The notes under the pieces were generated by a model, which was not told the DNA's origin, ran no database searches, and saw only the letters and a program-made list of their open reading frames with translations. This document shows positions 45,802 through 58,085 of a stretch of 64,000 nucleotides of DNA, piece after piece. Location: NCBI GenBank assembly GCA_033398695.1, contig CM065809.1, positions 85,355,644 to 85,419,643 on the forward strand, given 5' to 3'. The translations under genes were made by a program, and so were the position numbers. The DNA is from Orobanche coerulescens. Its lineage: Eukaryota; Streptophyta; Magnoliopsida; Lamiales; Orobanchaceae. Each line of letters opens with the position of its first letter. The stretch's first letter is position 1.

Positions 45802-46329
45802 TAGGGGTGAGCAAAATCGAACCGAGAAATCGAGAAACCGAAAAAACCCGACAAAACTGAAACCGAAAAGCCGAAACCAAATCAAAACCATCGATTTGGG
45901 TTTAGAATTTTTAAAAACCAAAAACTCGGTTACAGTTTATACACTAGAAATCGAACCATTAAAACCGAACCGAACCGATATCATTTAATATATATGTATT
46001 TCGTAAATTTTATATGTTTATATGCATTATGAAGAATAGACAAAAACAGTATCCTGATCTGGTGATTAGGACGCTGGTAGTCCGCGCGTTGGTCCCAGGT
46101 TCGATTCCTATCCAATGCACATTTTAAGTTTTTTTTTTTTTGAAGAATAGACAAAAATCAGTTTGGTTGGGTTTAAACCCGAAACTAACCCGTAAAAAAC
46201 CGAAAAACCGAGAAACTTAACCTATTGGGTTGGTTTCGGTTTGGATTTGATTTTTTGGTAACCGAAGCTTGTTGGCTTGGGTTCGGTTTTAGCCTAAAAC
46301 TGACCCAAACCGACCCATGCTCACCCCTA
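45802..46329. mobile_element. hAT MITE (AACCGA-rich) in LTR
   Basis: Ends TAGGGGTGAGCA and TGCTCACCCCTA, perfect inverted repeats, flanked by GCTTCTGG (45794-45801, 46330-46337), a perfect 8-bp target duplication. Subterminal regions are rich in AACCGA and GGTTCGG. A SINE is inserted inside it. Confidence 0.95.
46047..46141 (+). mobile_element. Short SINE inside the hAT MITE
   Basis: Flanked by GAAGAATAGACAAAAA (46031-46046 and 46142-46157), a perfect 16-bp target duplication. It has an A-box-like TGGTGATTAGGACGCTGG, an exact B box GGTTCGATTCC (46098-46108) and a poly(T) tail. At 95 bp it is barely longer than its tRNA-like head. Poly(T)-tailed SINEs are known in plants. Confidence 0.9.
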
Positions 46330-47898
46330 GCTTCTGGTACGATCCACGGTTGATCACGTATATGTTTGAAATGTGAAATTATGAGATTTAGTTATTCCGG
46401 AATACTAGTCTCGTGTTTGATGAAATTGATGTTATGCTTACTTTGTCGTTCGATAAATATTATTTCATATTCGATATACTTGCACTAGCTATTCCATGGC
46501 TAACCCCATTCGGGAGAAATACGTTTCATGTATTTCAGGTTCTTGGCGAGTAGACGAGTGGGTACCAGGTCGACGTGTAGATGATGGGAAAGAGTGATGC
46601 TTTGTAATTTTCTTTTCTGTATTGGTTATGATCTCTGTCCGAGATATTGTACCTTAAATGATATTTGGTACTCGAGTACTACGGGATGTTGTCTTGTTGT
46701 TCTATTTTCTTGTTATGGATTTAATCCCTGTTGACTTTGTCCATTGATCCTTAATATTATGCAGGATATCAATTTTTATTGCCTTCTATTTAGTCCTGTC
46801 TAGACCTTGTCGGTCAAAGTTCATGGTTACGTATACGTATAGCCTTGGGACCCACGGAGAAGCTCACGGTGTGGGGTTTTCTAAGACGTATTATGCAGAG
46901 ACTGGGCTTCGATGATAGATGGATTAATCTCATTACGCTTTGTGTGACTACAGTTCATTATCGAGTTCTTGTAAACGGGACTCTTGTCGAACCAATCATT
47001 CCCACGCGCGGACTTCGTCAAGGGGACTCTCGGTCCTTATTTATTTGTATTATGTGCCGAGGGACTTTCACTATTATTACGAGACGCTGAGCTGTGTGGT
47101 TGTCTGCATGGGGTGTGTGTTACGAGAGCACCACCACCGATTTCCCCTTTATTTTTTGTGGACGATAGCCTTTTATTTCTTAAGGCAATGAAGGATGAGG
47201 CAATTGAGGTAAAACGTTGCCTATCCGAGTATGAACGTATTTCAGGACAAGCAGTTAATTTTCATATATCCAGTATTTGTTTTATTCTGAATACTCCTCG
47301 TTTGACTCAGCAATGGCTGACTAATTTCTTTGGAGTGGTCGAGGCACCTGATTTTGGAAAATATTTGGGATTGCCATCATTCTTGCGAGGATATAAGACG
47401 ACAGTGTTCCATATATCGCTGATAAGATTCGACAAAGGATTGGAGGATGAGATAAAAAATTGTTATCTAAGGCCGGAAAAGAAATACTCCTCAAAACTGT
47501 TGCTCAAGCGATGCCCCAATACGCCATGAGCATCTTTTTGTTACCCAATCCTTGTGCTTGAGTATTGAAAGGATGATGAATAATTTATGGTGTAGGGAAT
47601 GTGGCTTCGGTTCAAATGGGATACACTAGTTGTCCTGGGAAAGAATGATTGTGCCCAAGAAGTTCGGTGGCCTCGATTTTAAACAAATCCATAAATTCAA
47701 TCTAGCCATGCTCGGGAAGCAGGAACGGAGACTATTGACAAATCCAACGATGCTGGTTTCTCGGGTTTTTAAGGCACGATACTTTTCTACTTCTGAATGC
47801 AACTTTGGGGGGCACTCCAAGCTACTATTGGAGGAGCATATTAGCGGCACAAAATCTGATCAAAGAAGGTCTTCGAAGGCATGTCGGATAGGAGGAAC

Positions 47899-48620
47899 CA
47901 CTACAAAAAAATAATTTTTACCGACGCCATTTACCGACGCCCGTACCCGCCGTTGTTAAATTTATAATTTGCCGACGCCATTACTGACGCCCGCTATTTA
48001 ATTGATTTACCGACGCCATTGCCGACGGCCGGTTCGCGGACTTATTCGCGCCAGATTTACCGACGCCATTACCAACGCCGTAAGCCGTTCTTAATGTTTA
48101 ACTTTTTTTCTTTTTTTATTTTTTCACAATTAACAACGCCGTTTACCGACGCCATTTACCGACGTCATTTCGGCGTTGGTAATTTTTTTTATTATTTTTT
48201 TCACAATTAACGACGCCGTTTACCGATGGTAATATTTACTGACGCCTTTACCAACGTCGAAATGGCGTCAGTAATTTTTTCACACTATCCCACATTGGAA
48301 AAACAGTAGTGTATTTTGTGGTTTATATACCAAAATCTTACTCAGCCATTTAAAATTAAATGAAGATCAGACTTGACCCGCCTGAGCCCGGATCTGACCC
48401 GCCTGAGTTCCGCCTGAGTCCTGACCAGACTTTTTTAGATTTTTTTATTTTTAATTTAACAAGGCCAAAAATGGCATTGGTAAATAGAGGCGTCAGTAAA
48501 AAATTACCGTCGAGCGTTTTTCCAACGGCGGTTTGCCATCGGTAAATCGATTACCGACGCCATTTTCTGTTTTACCAACGGTCTTTGACGTCGATAAAAA
48601 CTGTTTTTTTTTTTGTAGGG
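47899..48620. mobile_element. Non-autonomous CACTA element (722 bp)
   Basis: Starts CACTACAAAAAAATA and ends TTTTTTTGTAGGG (one change from TAGTG), with AAC on both sides (47896-47898, 48621-48623), the 3-bp target duplication of CACTA elements. Inside are many TTACCGACGCC units and their inverted forms, the usual subterminal transposase-binding pattern. No coding capacity. Confidence 0.9.
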
Positions 48621-48760
48621 AACATGCTGATTTGGGGTTCGCCGTGGCTACTACATGAAAAATCCTACCATTGATATGGCATTACCACTGAATTTGGGGA
48701 ATCAGACGGTGAGAGCTTTGATCAATTTTGCGAGTGGTTACTGGAATATGGAATTGCTTA

Positions 48761-49131
48761 GGTCCTGTTTAGTTCAGGAAAATTATTCCACTTTTCCAGA
48801 ATAATATTCTAAAATACAAGAGAATTTGGAAAACATGTTCACAAACAGTTCATTTGGAATAATTTGGAATAAGCGGTATTCCAATATTTCATTTTTCTGG
48901 AAAACAAGTCAAAATTTGGAAAACAATCTCAGCTTGTTTTCCAAATTTGAACTAGAGTATTCCAAAAATTTGGAATATTGGAATACCGCGTATTCCAAAT
49001 TGGAAAACTGGACTGTTTCTGAACATGTTTTCTCCAATTTTCTATATTTTTCTGAAAACGGAATATTTTGGAATACTCTTGAAAAATTTAGAATAGAATA
49101 ATGGAATAATTTTCCTGAACTAAACAGGGCC
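48761..49131. mobile_element. Tourist-like MITE (371 bp) in L1
   Basis: Ends GGTCCTGTTTAGTTCAGGAA and TTCCTGAACTAAACAGGGCC are inverted. Target TTA is duplicated (48758-48760, 49132-49134). The whole element is close to a long inverted repeat with TTGGAATA-type motifs. The 91-codon frame inside is not a gene. Confidence 0.95.
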
Positions 49132-49227
49132 TTAATAATTTATTCATCACCTGAGATGCAGATTTAATCCGAAAAGTCCCACCTGCTTCTCTGCTTTCGG
49201 GCTGTTGGTATTGGAAAGGGGACTTGC

Positions 49228-51590
49228 TGTTAGGAATATGCCTCGAATGTCACTCAGAGGATGAGAGTGTGAGAGCATTGTATTGTATTTATAAATATTT
49301 ATTAAATAAGACATTTATTATGACTATATTATTGTATAACACTGGCATCGTGATTTGGTATATAGAATAATAAGTCCCTGCATACGAGAGCAAACATTCC
49401 ACTCCTTGTGGAGATAAGGAAATATGCACTCAAAGTGTTTTAGGGCTTGAATGCTTAACTGGTTCACAAGTCGATAAAACTTAACTGGGCAGTAAGTTTA
49501 GGCAAGACTTGTATAACGTGTACTTTGACATTTAAAGTGCATGTCTTCACTAAAGTTAGTGGAAGCACACGTTATAGGTATGCTAATGGGATTAGTATAC
49601 TCGAACACAACTCACCTCGACTCGGTCATATAGATATCACTCAGGGATTGTCAATGACTGAATCGAAATGATGTGATAGGTATTAGGGGTGGCATTTCGG
49701 AACCGAAAATCCAAAACCGAACCGAAAAAACCCGAAAAAATAACCGAAAAACCGAAACCGAAAAAGACCGAACCGAAAAACAAAAAAACAGAACCGAACC
49801 GAACTAATTTGGTTCGGTTCTCGGTTCGGGGTAGAGCGGAACCGAACCGGACCGAAATGAACCGAAGTCAAATTTCAACATACTAAAATGACTTTGTTTT
49901 TGTGATTTTGGTGTGTTTCGAATTTTAGTATAATTCGTTTTCCTTTTGTAAGACCCTCATGGGTCCAAGAAGGACTGATAATATGCTCATGAATGTGTGA
50001 TTCAATTAATTTAGGTTCAGAGAATGAGCTACTGTGATTTATGATTGTTATATATTTTGAGATATTTGGAAACTTGCTATGCAACTCTATCTTTTATCTT
50101 GAACATATATATATATATATATAACTCTTGTTGGCTTGTTGTTATATATAACTTATTCTATTGCATATAATATTTGAATTTATATTGTGAAGAACTGAAA
50201 AAACATCAAACCAAATCGAAACCGAACCGAATATTTATAAAACCGAACTTAACCGAACCGAACTTCAAAAAGAACCGAACCAAACCGAAACCGAATATTT
50301 GGTTCGACTCTCGGTTTCGGTCAAAAACCGAACCGAATGGAACCGAGTCCACCCCTAATAGGTATATGTGGACCTTTAACTTGAGATTTCAGTAGGACAT
50401 GTGCGTGTGACATTAAGTTAGTCATTAGAGTAGTTCGATCCAATCGCGGTTGGTGGGATCAACCTCGAAATGCAACTTAGTGGGCAAGTAGCAGTCTCTA
50501 CTGAACACCAAGAAGGATTCTTTCTCCTCTTAGTGAGTAGGTAAATGTCCTACGCGGTTAATGACAAATGACATCATAAGTTTTTTGCCAAAGTAGTTAG
50601 TGTTAACTGTATTTGATATACAAGAGCTCGATGATCTCGATTTGCATTAACAAAATGGATAGAGTCAAGTTACAATAGGATTTGACTTTACCGTGACCCT
50701 AATACTTGACCGGGACATATGATTGTAGGGTTTATACGTATGCGATATTCACGACATAATGGTTTTGGAATGACCCTATCATTCGTTCTCAGTTAGGTTA
50801 CGGTGTGGGCCACGAGACTGGCTAAGTGGTGCTAACACTTATTTGATCCTCCCAATACTAATGGAGACGAACCTACAAAGTCGCGGCACAAGAATTGACG
50901 ACGGATTATATTTAGCTTATTCTCTCTTGGTTAATATTGGACATTGGATGTCTAAATTAATTTATTGGATAAATTAAATCGGCCGCGTGAATTAAATAAA
51001 TTTCTGGGTAATTTATTTATTTATATAAATTCTCAGAGAATTTATGTTTAATATAATTAATTAATTAGATTAATTAATTGTATTAATATTGAAACGTATC
51101 AAGATTTATCTATCTGATTAGATACACGAGGGCCCGTTTTACAAACCAAAACGAACCAACTTCTTTTTCTCCTTTCTTGCCCCCTTCCCCACCACTCCCC
51201 TAACATGGTGTATTATCATCAATTTTGTCTTGATGATTTATTTATTAAGTGGAGACTTTAATTATACCCTTGGTGTATATGTGGTGAATCTTCTATATAT
51301 CATATCTATTTCATCATCAACATTAAACGTGAGATTCAAGAGAACTTGGCCGTCAGTTTTGTGGGAGGAAAGAGAGGAAATTCTAAAGTTTTATATATTT
51401 GAGTTCTAAGTATATTTTGAGAGAAAACAATTTCTATAAAATACTTAGAATACTATAAAAATATATATAAGCTAATTCTATCAATTTCTATCCGTATACT
51501 TAGAGTATAAATTGATAGAAATATTTTTCGATCATCTTCCGGCACGTGATATGTAGAGGCACGGTGCTTTTGGTGCTCAGGAAAATTCCA
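49228..51590 (+). mobile_element. Copia LTR (Angela-like family B)
   Basis: Begins TGTTAGGAATATGCC, close to the start of Angela/BARE-type LTRs. Similarity to 16981-18455 ends at GGAAAATTCC near 51590, taken as the right limit. No primer site, gag or pol follows, so it is a solo or truncated LTR. It split the L1 LINE and is itself split by a hAT MITE. No target duplication was identified. Confidence 0.7.
49684..50357. mobile_element. hAT MITE (AACCGA-rich) in copia LTR
   Basis: Ends TAGGGGTGGCA and GGACTCGGTT/CACCCCTA region form TAGGGGTGG/CCACCCCTA-type inverted ends. Flanks ATAGGTAT (49676-49683, 50358-50365) are a perfect 8-bp duplication, and the empty site is visible in the other LTR near 17190. 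Subterminal AACCGA and CGGTTC arrays resemble those of 45802-46329. Confidence 0.9.
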
Positions 51591-51742
51591 GCCGGCAGGG
51601 GCCGCGGCCCAGAGTATAGTCCCGACCACCATGCAATTTTGAATCCTATGTTTCGGAAACGAATCCTACATGATGTATATTTAGTGGACTGCATGAAGAG
51701 AGAAACATGTTTTTTTTCGAGTGCACTTCTGCTCATGGGATT
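51591..51742 (+). pseudogene. L1 LINE fragment after copia LTR
   Basis: Encodes MFRKRILHDVYLVDCMKRET then CFF and, one frame on, a phrase like the C-x2-C...ET...FFEC part of the zf-RVT region. It appears to continue the L1 at 46870-49227 and is ended by the CACTA element at 51743. Confidence 0.4.
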
Positions 51743-53510
51743 CACTAGTACAAAAATGAGCAATGGTCACACAAAAAAAATGTGACCATATGCCTTTAGT
51801 CACATATTTTTTTTCATTGAAAGTGTGACCAAAGGTCGTGTCATTTTAGGCAACATACGGCTACATTAAAATTAAGTGGTTGTATCAACTGAAAAACTGT
51901 AGCCGTAGCATAAAATCGTGGCCATTGGGTAAGAAATTTTGTTGTTGTAATCGTGCATTTTATCTTATTTTGTGGCCATAAACTCTTTCTAGACACAATT
52001 TTATTTGTTTAGTGACCATTGTTCACCCAATAGCCACATGAATTTATTTTCAAAGTGGCGCTTGCTATTATTTAGTCACAATAATATGTATTTACTATGA
52101 CTATTGCCTATCTTTTAAAGACATAGAATTAATCAAACAATGGCCAAAAGTATTTTAAAGACACACAATTTTTTTTTTAACTATGGTTATCATATAACTT
52201 ACAGCCACATACATGTTATTTACCATGACTGTTTTTATCTTTCAGACATACAAATACTTGTAAGTGTGACTATTTTATATTTTTTTGAAATAGAAAATCT
52301 AATAAACAATGACTATATTTAATTTATAGACACAAAAGTGTTTGTAACTGTGGCCAATATTAACTTTAAGACTACAATAATTGTTTTCAATATGACCTAT
52401 TTTATCATTTAGACACTTAAAAATTGTTGTGTGTGACTATTGTTTGTATTATAGACACTGAGAATTACTTAAACCATAGTTGTAAATATGTTATGGTCAC
52501 ATAATGTATTTATACATGTGACTGTTGTAGAAATTATTGTCACATGCATGTTTGAATCCGTGACGATTGTTATCAATTTGACACACTATTATCCATTATC
52601 AATACTATTATTTAGTTTTTAGTCATGTATATTAAAAAAAACATGACTATAAATTCATTGTAAACACACAAATACTTTTTTAACATGGCTATTGTTCACA
52701 ATTTAGCCACATGAACTTATGTTAACCATCACATTTGTTATCCTTCAGACACATCAATATTTGTCAACGTGGCTATTGATTATAATTTCTATGTCAGAAG
52801 CAAATAAATTGTAGCCGTAATGGTTCTTTCGACACATAATTTTATTCACCATGACTATCATTTACCATATTGCCACATTAATTTATATTATCATGTCCTT
52901 TTTTTAGATTATGGCACACAATTCTTTTTAAACTGTGACAATAGGGTACATTTTAGTCACATGATTATGTAATAAAGTGACATGTGCTATCATTTTGACA
53001 CACTAACAATTTAATAAAATATGACCATATATATGTTTTAGCCACATTTGGTTTATATTATATCAGGTCCTCTGTTTAGATTTTGACATAATTGTTTTAT
53101 TAGTGTAACTATTTAGTACACTTTAGTCACATGAAATTGTAATAAAGTGACATATGCCATCATTTTGACACACTAAAAATGAAATAAATTGTGACCATAC
53201 GTATTTTGTGGACACATAATTTAATTTACTGTAAATAATGTATATACAATAGCCACATGAAAATATTACTAAGATGACGTTATTTTTCATTTTAAGACAA
53301 AAAAATTTTGTAAAGTGACCACTGTGTACGTTTTAGTGACCAATAACAAATTTAAACGTGGCATCAGTTGTTTATTGTAGATACACAGATTATTTTGAGC
53401 GTGGCTTTTGTCTACCCTTTAGCCACATTAATTAATTTTTACTATTACATTTGCTATGTTTTAGACACGTTAAAAATCAATGTGAAGTGATTGTAAACAA
53501 AGCCGACAAT
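51743..53510. mobile_element. CACTA element, left terminus and subterminal array
   Basis: Begins CACTAGTACAAAAATGAGCA. For about 1.7 kb it consists of alternating short motifs of the GTGACCA/AGCCACAT/GACACA type in both orientations, roughly every 30-60 bp. This is an unusually long subterminal repeat region; in CACTA elements such repeats bind the element-encoded protein. No gene within. Confidence 0.85.
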
Positions 53511-53905
53511 GTGAAATAATAAATGAATACCAATATTAAAAATAAAAGAGATTCCATACATAAGTTCTGAAGATAAATAGCAAAGCAAAAACTTCTAATC
53601 CAAACGAATCTACGAAATATCCAAAGGGAATTGCAAAAAAAAAAACATAAACAAAGAACTAGATGTTTTTACTCTTGATCTTGTTCATATTGCTCCTTGT
53701 CTTGACAATGCCTTGTAATGTTGTAAATCAAGCTTTCGCTTCTTGGGATTTTGAACTTCGTTCTTTTGATTTGATTTTGTATGTGGTTCCTGTAGTAACA
53801 TTGAATCAAATATGAAAAACACGTTGGTAAGAAACATTGAACCAAATATGAAAAACTAGGTAATTTATAGAATAGTTTATGAAAAAAATGTAATGCATTA
53901 TGAAA

Positions 53906-56900
53906 TTAATTCAAGGAACAAACCTTTAAATCACATTTGACAAGGAATTTTGGCCAACCAACAAAACTTTTATGTGCATCCCCAACTGTCTTGTGCACAC
54001 TAGTTTCTATTGGTAAAAATGATGCTGCCTTTATCACTTTCATCAACGGACACTTTATAGCAGTCATCTTGAAGTGGAACTCCATGAATGCTCTGTTTTT
54101 ATGATGACAAGTAAATGGTACCACGAGCTACGATATTTCTGATATCCGGATACGACAAAGTATACTTGATTGACTGTAATGACTTATGGCATATTAGCAT
54201 CATAAAAGCTAAATGAAAATATACATATATATGAGCATGGCGAAATAAATACATGTGCGACATTTGTTGATTGTGTGTTGTGTATCTTTGGTTGTGAATC
54301 GTTATTCAATGGCATCGCAGGATTTGTAGTCAAATTCTTAAGTCCAATGGCTTTTTTGCTGGTTTTCACAAATTCCTAAAAAGAAAAATAAAAGCCATAT
54401 GCTTTCTGTTATGCACCCGTAAGACTATGATTAATGCAAAACTAAACTGAAAAGAACACCTGAAACTCCGGCTACCAGACGATAAGCAATGAAACATGTA
54501 GAGTGTGGATTTCAACCTAAATCCTCTCGATTTCTCATAATTCAAGAATTTAATCATCAATTTGTAGGAGAATAACATCTACACATAATAGAATAATCAT
54601 ATGCAAAATGATTGTACACACAAAACGGATTGAAACACATGATTTATCAAAAAAACCCAAAGTACCAAAATCAGGTTTGGTTTGCTAACAGCAGTACTGC
54701 TGTTCAGCCCAAAACGACGAGAAAAATGCAACTAGAAAGGAGATGAAGCACTTACGATGACAATCCATAAACGAGTCTAAGCGCTAATCAGAAACGCGAG
54801 TATGACAAGCTGAAGGTGCGGAAAAACGAATACTAAACTAAAAGTCCAGAATATCAAAATTACGAAATAGTCCCAAATATTCGAAAATCATAATCGCGAC
54901 ATTTGTTGACTGTGTGTTGTGTACCTTTGGTTGTGAATCATTATTCAATGGTATCGCAGGATTTGCAGTCGAATTCTCAAGTCCAACGGCTTTTTTGCTG
55001 GTTTTCACAAATTCTTAAAAATAAAAATAAAAGACATATGCTTTCTGTTATGCGCCCGTAAGACTACGATTAATGCAAAACTAAACTGAAAAGAACACCT
55101 GAAGCTCCGGCTACCAAACGATATGCAATGAAACATGTAGAGTGTGGATTTCAACCTAAATCCTCTCGATTTCTCATAATTCAAGAATTTAATCATCAAT
55201 TTGTAGGGGAACAACATCTACACAGAATAGAATAATCATATGAAACATGATTGTACAGACAAAACGGATTGAAACAGACGATTTATCAAAAAAAACCAAA
55301 GTACCAAAATCAGGTTCTGTAGAATTTACCAAAATCAGAGTTTGCTAACAGCAGTACTGCTGTTCAGCCCAAAACGACGAGAAAAATGCAACTAGAAAGG
55401 AGATGAAGCACTTACAATGACAATCCATAAACAAGTTTAAGCGCTAATCAGAAACGCGAGTATGAAAAGCGAAAGGTGCGGAAAAATGAATACTAAACTA
55501 AAAGTCCAGAATATCAAAATTACGAAATAGTCCCAAATATTCGAAAATCATAATCGCGACATTTGTTGACTGTGTGTTGTGTACCTTTGGTTGTGAATCA
55601 TTATTCAATGGCATCGGAGGATTTGCAGTCGAATTCTTAAGTCCAACGGCTTTTTTGCTGGTTTTCACAAATTCCTAAAAATAAAAATAAAAGCCATATG
55701 CTTTCTGTTATGCGCCCGTAAGACTACGATTAATGCAAAACTAAACTGAAAAGAACACCTGAAGCTCCGGCTACCAAACGATATGCAATGAAACATGTAG
55801 AGTGTGGATTTCAACCTAAATCCTCTCGATTTCTCATAATTCAAGAATTTAATCATCAATTTGTAGGGGAACAACATCTACACAGAATAGAATAATCATA
55901 TGAAACATGATTGTACAGACAAAACGGATTGAAACAGACGATTTATCAAAAAAAACCAAAGTACCAAAATCAGGTTCTGTAGAATTTACCAAAATCAGAG
56001 TTTGCTAATGCAAAGATCATTGCTCACCAAAACGACGAGAAAAATGCAACTAGAAAGGAGATGAAGCACTTACGATGACAATCCATAAACAAGTTTAAGC
56101 GCTAATCAGAAACGCGAGTATGAAAAGCGAAAGGTGCGGAAAAATGAATACTAAACTAAAAGTCCAGAATATCAAAATTACGAAATAGTCCCAAATATTC
56201 GAAAATCACAATCGCGTCCAAGCGCCAACATACAAGTCCACAATATGACTGGAAACATCAAGCGATTTTGCAGAAACTATGATCCAATTAATATAGACAT
56301 TATTAACGAGAATCAAGCACAAAAGAGAAAAATCGTATTAATCCATGTACCACTCCAAACAGTCTTAAAACTAGCTCGAATGACAAAAAAGTGAAAAATA
56401 AAATAAGTTCAAAACATGATAACAGATACAAGTGAGTCGTCAAAAGCAAAAAAGTACGAAAAAAGTACAAATATTACACAAGGCACAACCACGGATACTT
56501 CAGCGCAAATTATATATATAAATTGATACTAAATTAAAAGTATGGATGCAAATTGTAGGTAATTAAAAATTAGTGGATGTATTTTTGTAAGTTCACCCTT
56601 TGTCAGAGGAGCAATCAGAACCGCTCTGCATCAAGCTACCGGTTAACAAACAAGCCTGAAAATTTCCATAGTTTAAAATGCACACTGGCTGAATTTGTTT
56701 CAGCAGGATGTATAATGCTACACATTTTCAAGCCAGCTATATGTGTCAAGGGGACCCCTTCCAACATGGTATTTTCTGGTATTGCTCCCATTTTGGAGAG
56801 GTCGGGCCCCTCCAAACCCATAAAATATTAAAAGCAAATATATTGTCAACTACATGACTTACCGGCGTTACGTCTTCCTTTTGCAGTACTTTAGATGTGT

Positions 56901-57452
56901 TAACATTAGGAGTGTCCTTAGATCCAACATTACTGTACACTAAAATCACCTGCAAAATGTAAGGAAAAAAGGATAATTGATGTAATAATTGCATTTTGCT
57001 GAAATTTGGACAATTTCTGTAATTTTCCAAATATTTTGTTGTGTTGTTCACACTCATCAATCTATGGCACATAATATCGAGTGTACATCAGTTTATGTTG
57101 TGCTGTGAGGAGTTGTTTCTTTATTAACATAATATCTTACTTGTTTATCATTTTAAATAACATATTATCTTTTATTTTCCTATTATAAATAAATATTAAA
57201 ATAAAACAACTACAAAATAACTTGCTTCTTTTGGAGACATTTCATTTGTAGGGGATGTGAGCTCTGCTAACGCCAAGCAAGATGAGCTAATACCATATTT
57301 AGTGTGTTATTTTATTTCGTCACCTGGGTGGACAACTCCTTAAGTTGTTCATCTTTCTTCGCATGCTCATGTCTCTAATTCTGTAGTTGAAAGTTAAGGT
57401 CTGCAATTACTTCTTTTGATGATCCTTTTGTTCGAGGAAGATGCCAATATAT
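53906..57452 (-). pseudogene. CACTA-encoded accessory gene (TNP1-like), minus strand
   Basis: Exon-like pieces on the minus strand. A coiled-coil segment lies at about 57410-57325 (KKDEQLKELSTQVT, preceded by an in-frame stop). The next is 56951-56864, flanked by a CAG acceptor and GTAAGT donor (VILVYSNVGSKDTPNVNTSK). Then comes 56821-56636 (GLEGPDLSKMGAIPENTMLE), then three copies of a 90-base exon (54375-54286, 55013-54925, 55674-55585). The last is 54124-53906, ending in the hallmark HKSFVGWPKFLV. The EGVPL and VGWP motifs resemble Ptta/En/Spm plant transposase-associated proteins. The main TNP2 transposase is not seen. The upstream part is cut by the gypsy LTR at 57453. Function is inferred from family resemblance only. 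Confidence 0.6.
54257..56216. repeat. Tandem triplication (about 660 bp units) with an exon
   Basis: Units 54257-54895, 54896-55555 and 55556-56216. Units 2 and 3 are almost identical; unit 1 is more diverged and about 20 bp shorter. Each holds one copy of the exon encoding FVKTSKKA...NPA.PLNNDSQPK. In unit 1 the splice donor GT is AT; in unit 2 the exon is one base shorter. Confidence 0.95.
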
Positions 57453-57924
57453 TGTAACACCCCGAGATATTCGGAATAATTACAGCGCCGTAAACCTTTT
57501 AAATAAGGATTTACAAGGCTTATTAAAAAGGAAAGTGAATATAAGACGTCAATACTGCGAGAATTCGAGTTTATGAAAACGTACAACTGATTCAACGGTA
57601 ATTAATACAACCATATCGAATTAATATCAAAGGACCCACGTACTCGAGTACAGAAACCAAACCAAGACAACAAATCTCCAATAACAATAAACATCATGAA
57701 CCCTTCGCCGTCACGTCGATCGGGTCGCTTTCCTGCTCCTTGGCTACCCGAACATCAAAACAAATGTCCACCCTGAAGGGGTTAGCAAACAATGCTAGTA
57801 CAAGTATCGTATTAAAACAATTCGAATATGCATCAACAATACACAACGAGACATATCACACGGGCTTCCGCTAGGAACCCGACAATGCGAATCTACAAGA
57901 TTCCATTACACGGCATGGGTATTC

Positions 57925-58085
57925 CAATGATCCAGCGCCTCAAAGATAGATCCCAAGATGATCCGTCGGACCAACACGAGGTGGAAATAACCCGTCCAAT
58001 GATCCAGCCTCACCTAGATCCCAAGATGATCCGTCGGATCAACACGAGGTGGACATCCGATCCAGCGCCTCAAAGATAGATCGTA
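57925..58085. repeat. 71-bp minisatellite in chromovirus LTR
   Basis: About 2.5 units of GATCCAGCGCCTCAAAGATA...GATGATCCGTCGGA...ACGAGGTGG. The unit is a diverged form of the LARD1 minisatellite (shared GATCCAGCGCC, GATGATCC and AGGTGGA). Confidence 0.85.

Larger units (their letters stand above)
45073..46869 (+). mobile_element. LTR family A, second copy (partial)
   Basis: Matches 3277-4580 (ACAGCCTTTTTCTGCATTTT to the GGGACCCACGGAGAAGCTCACGG region). It lacks the U3 with the palindromes and the last about 25 bases of the LTR. A hAT MITE at 45802-46329 splits it. It joins an L1 fragment at about 46870. Confidence 0.85.
46870..49227 (+). pseudogene. L1 LINE ORF2 fragment with two insertions
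   Basis: RT palm from FLRRIMQRLGFDDRWINLIT through VLVNGTLVEPIIPTRGLRQG and, one frame on, LFVLCAEGLSLLLRD, then FFVDDSLLFLKA (FVDD catalytic pair). GQAVNFHISSICF and YLGLPSFLRGYK follow, then after more shifts WERMIVPKKFGGLDFKQIHK and NLAMLGKQERRLLTNPTMLV. The frame is broken by the CACTA MITE (47899-48620), resumes with MLIWGSPWL, and is broken again by the Tourist MITE (48761-49131) and by the copia LTR at 49228. The N-terminal endonuclease is absent. Multiple frameshifts; not functional. Confidence 0.85.

Noticed and set aside
46047..46141. Possible tRNA gene
   Set aside because: Box B is exact, but the acceptor arms do not pair convincingly, and the unit has a poly(T) tail and a 16-bp target duplication, so it is a SINE.
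51590..51640. Primer-binding site after the copia LTR
   Set aside because: No tRNA-like complement (TGGTATCAGAGC or similar) is present; the sequence continues as L1, so no copia interior is attached.
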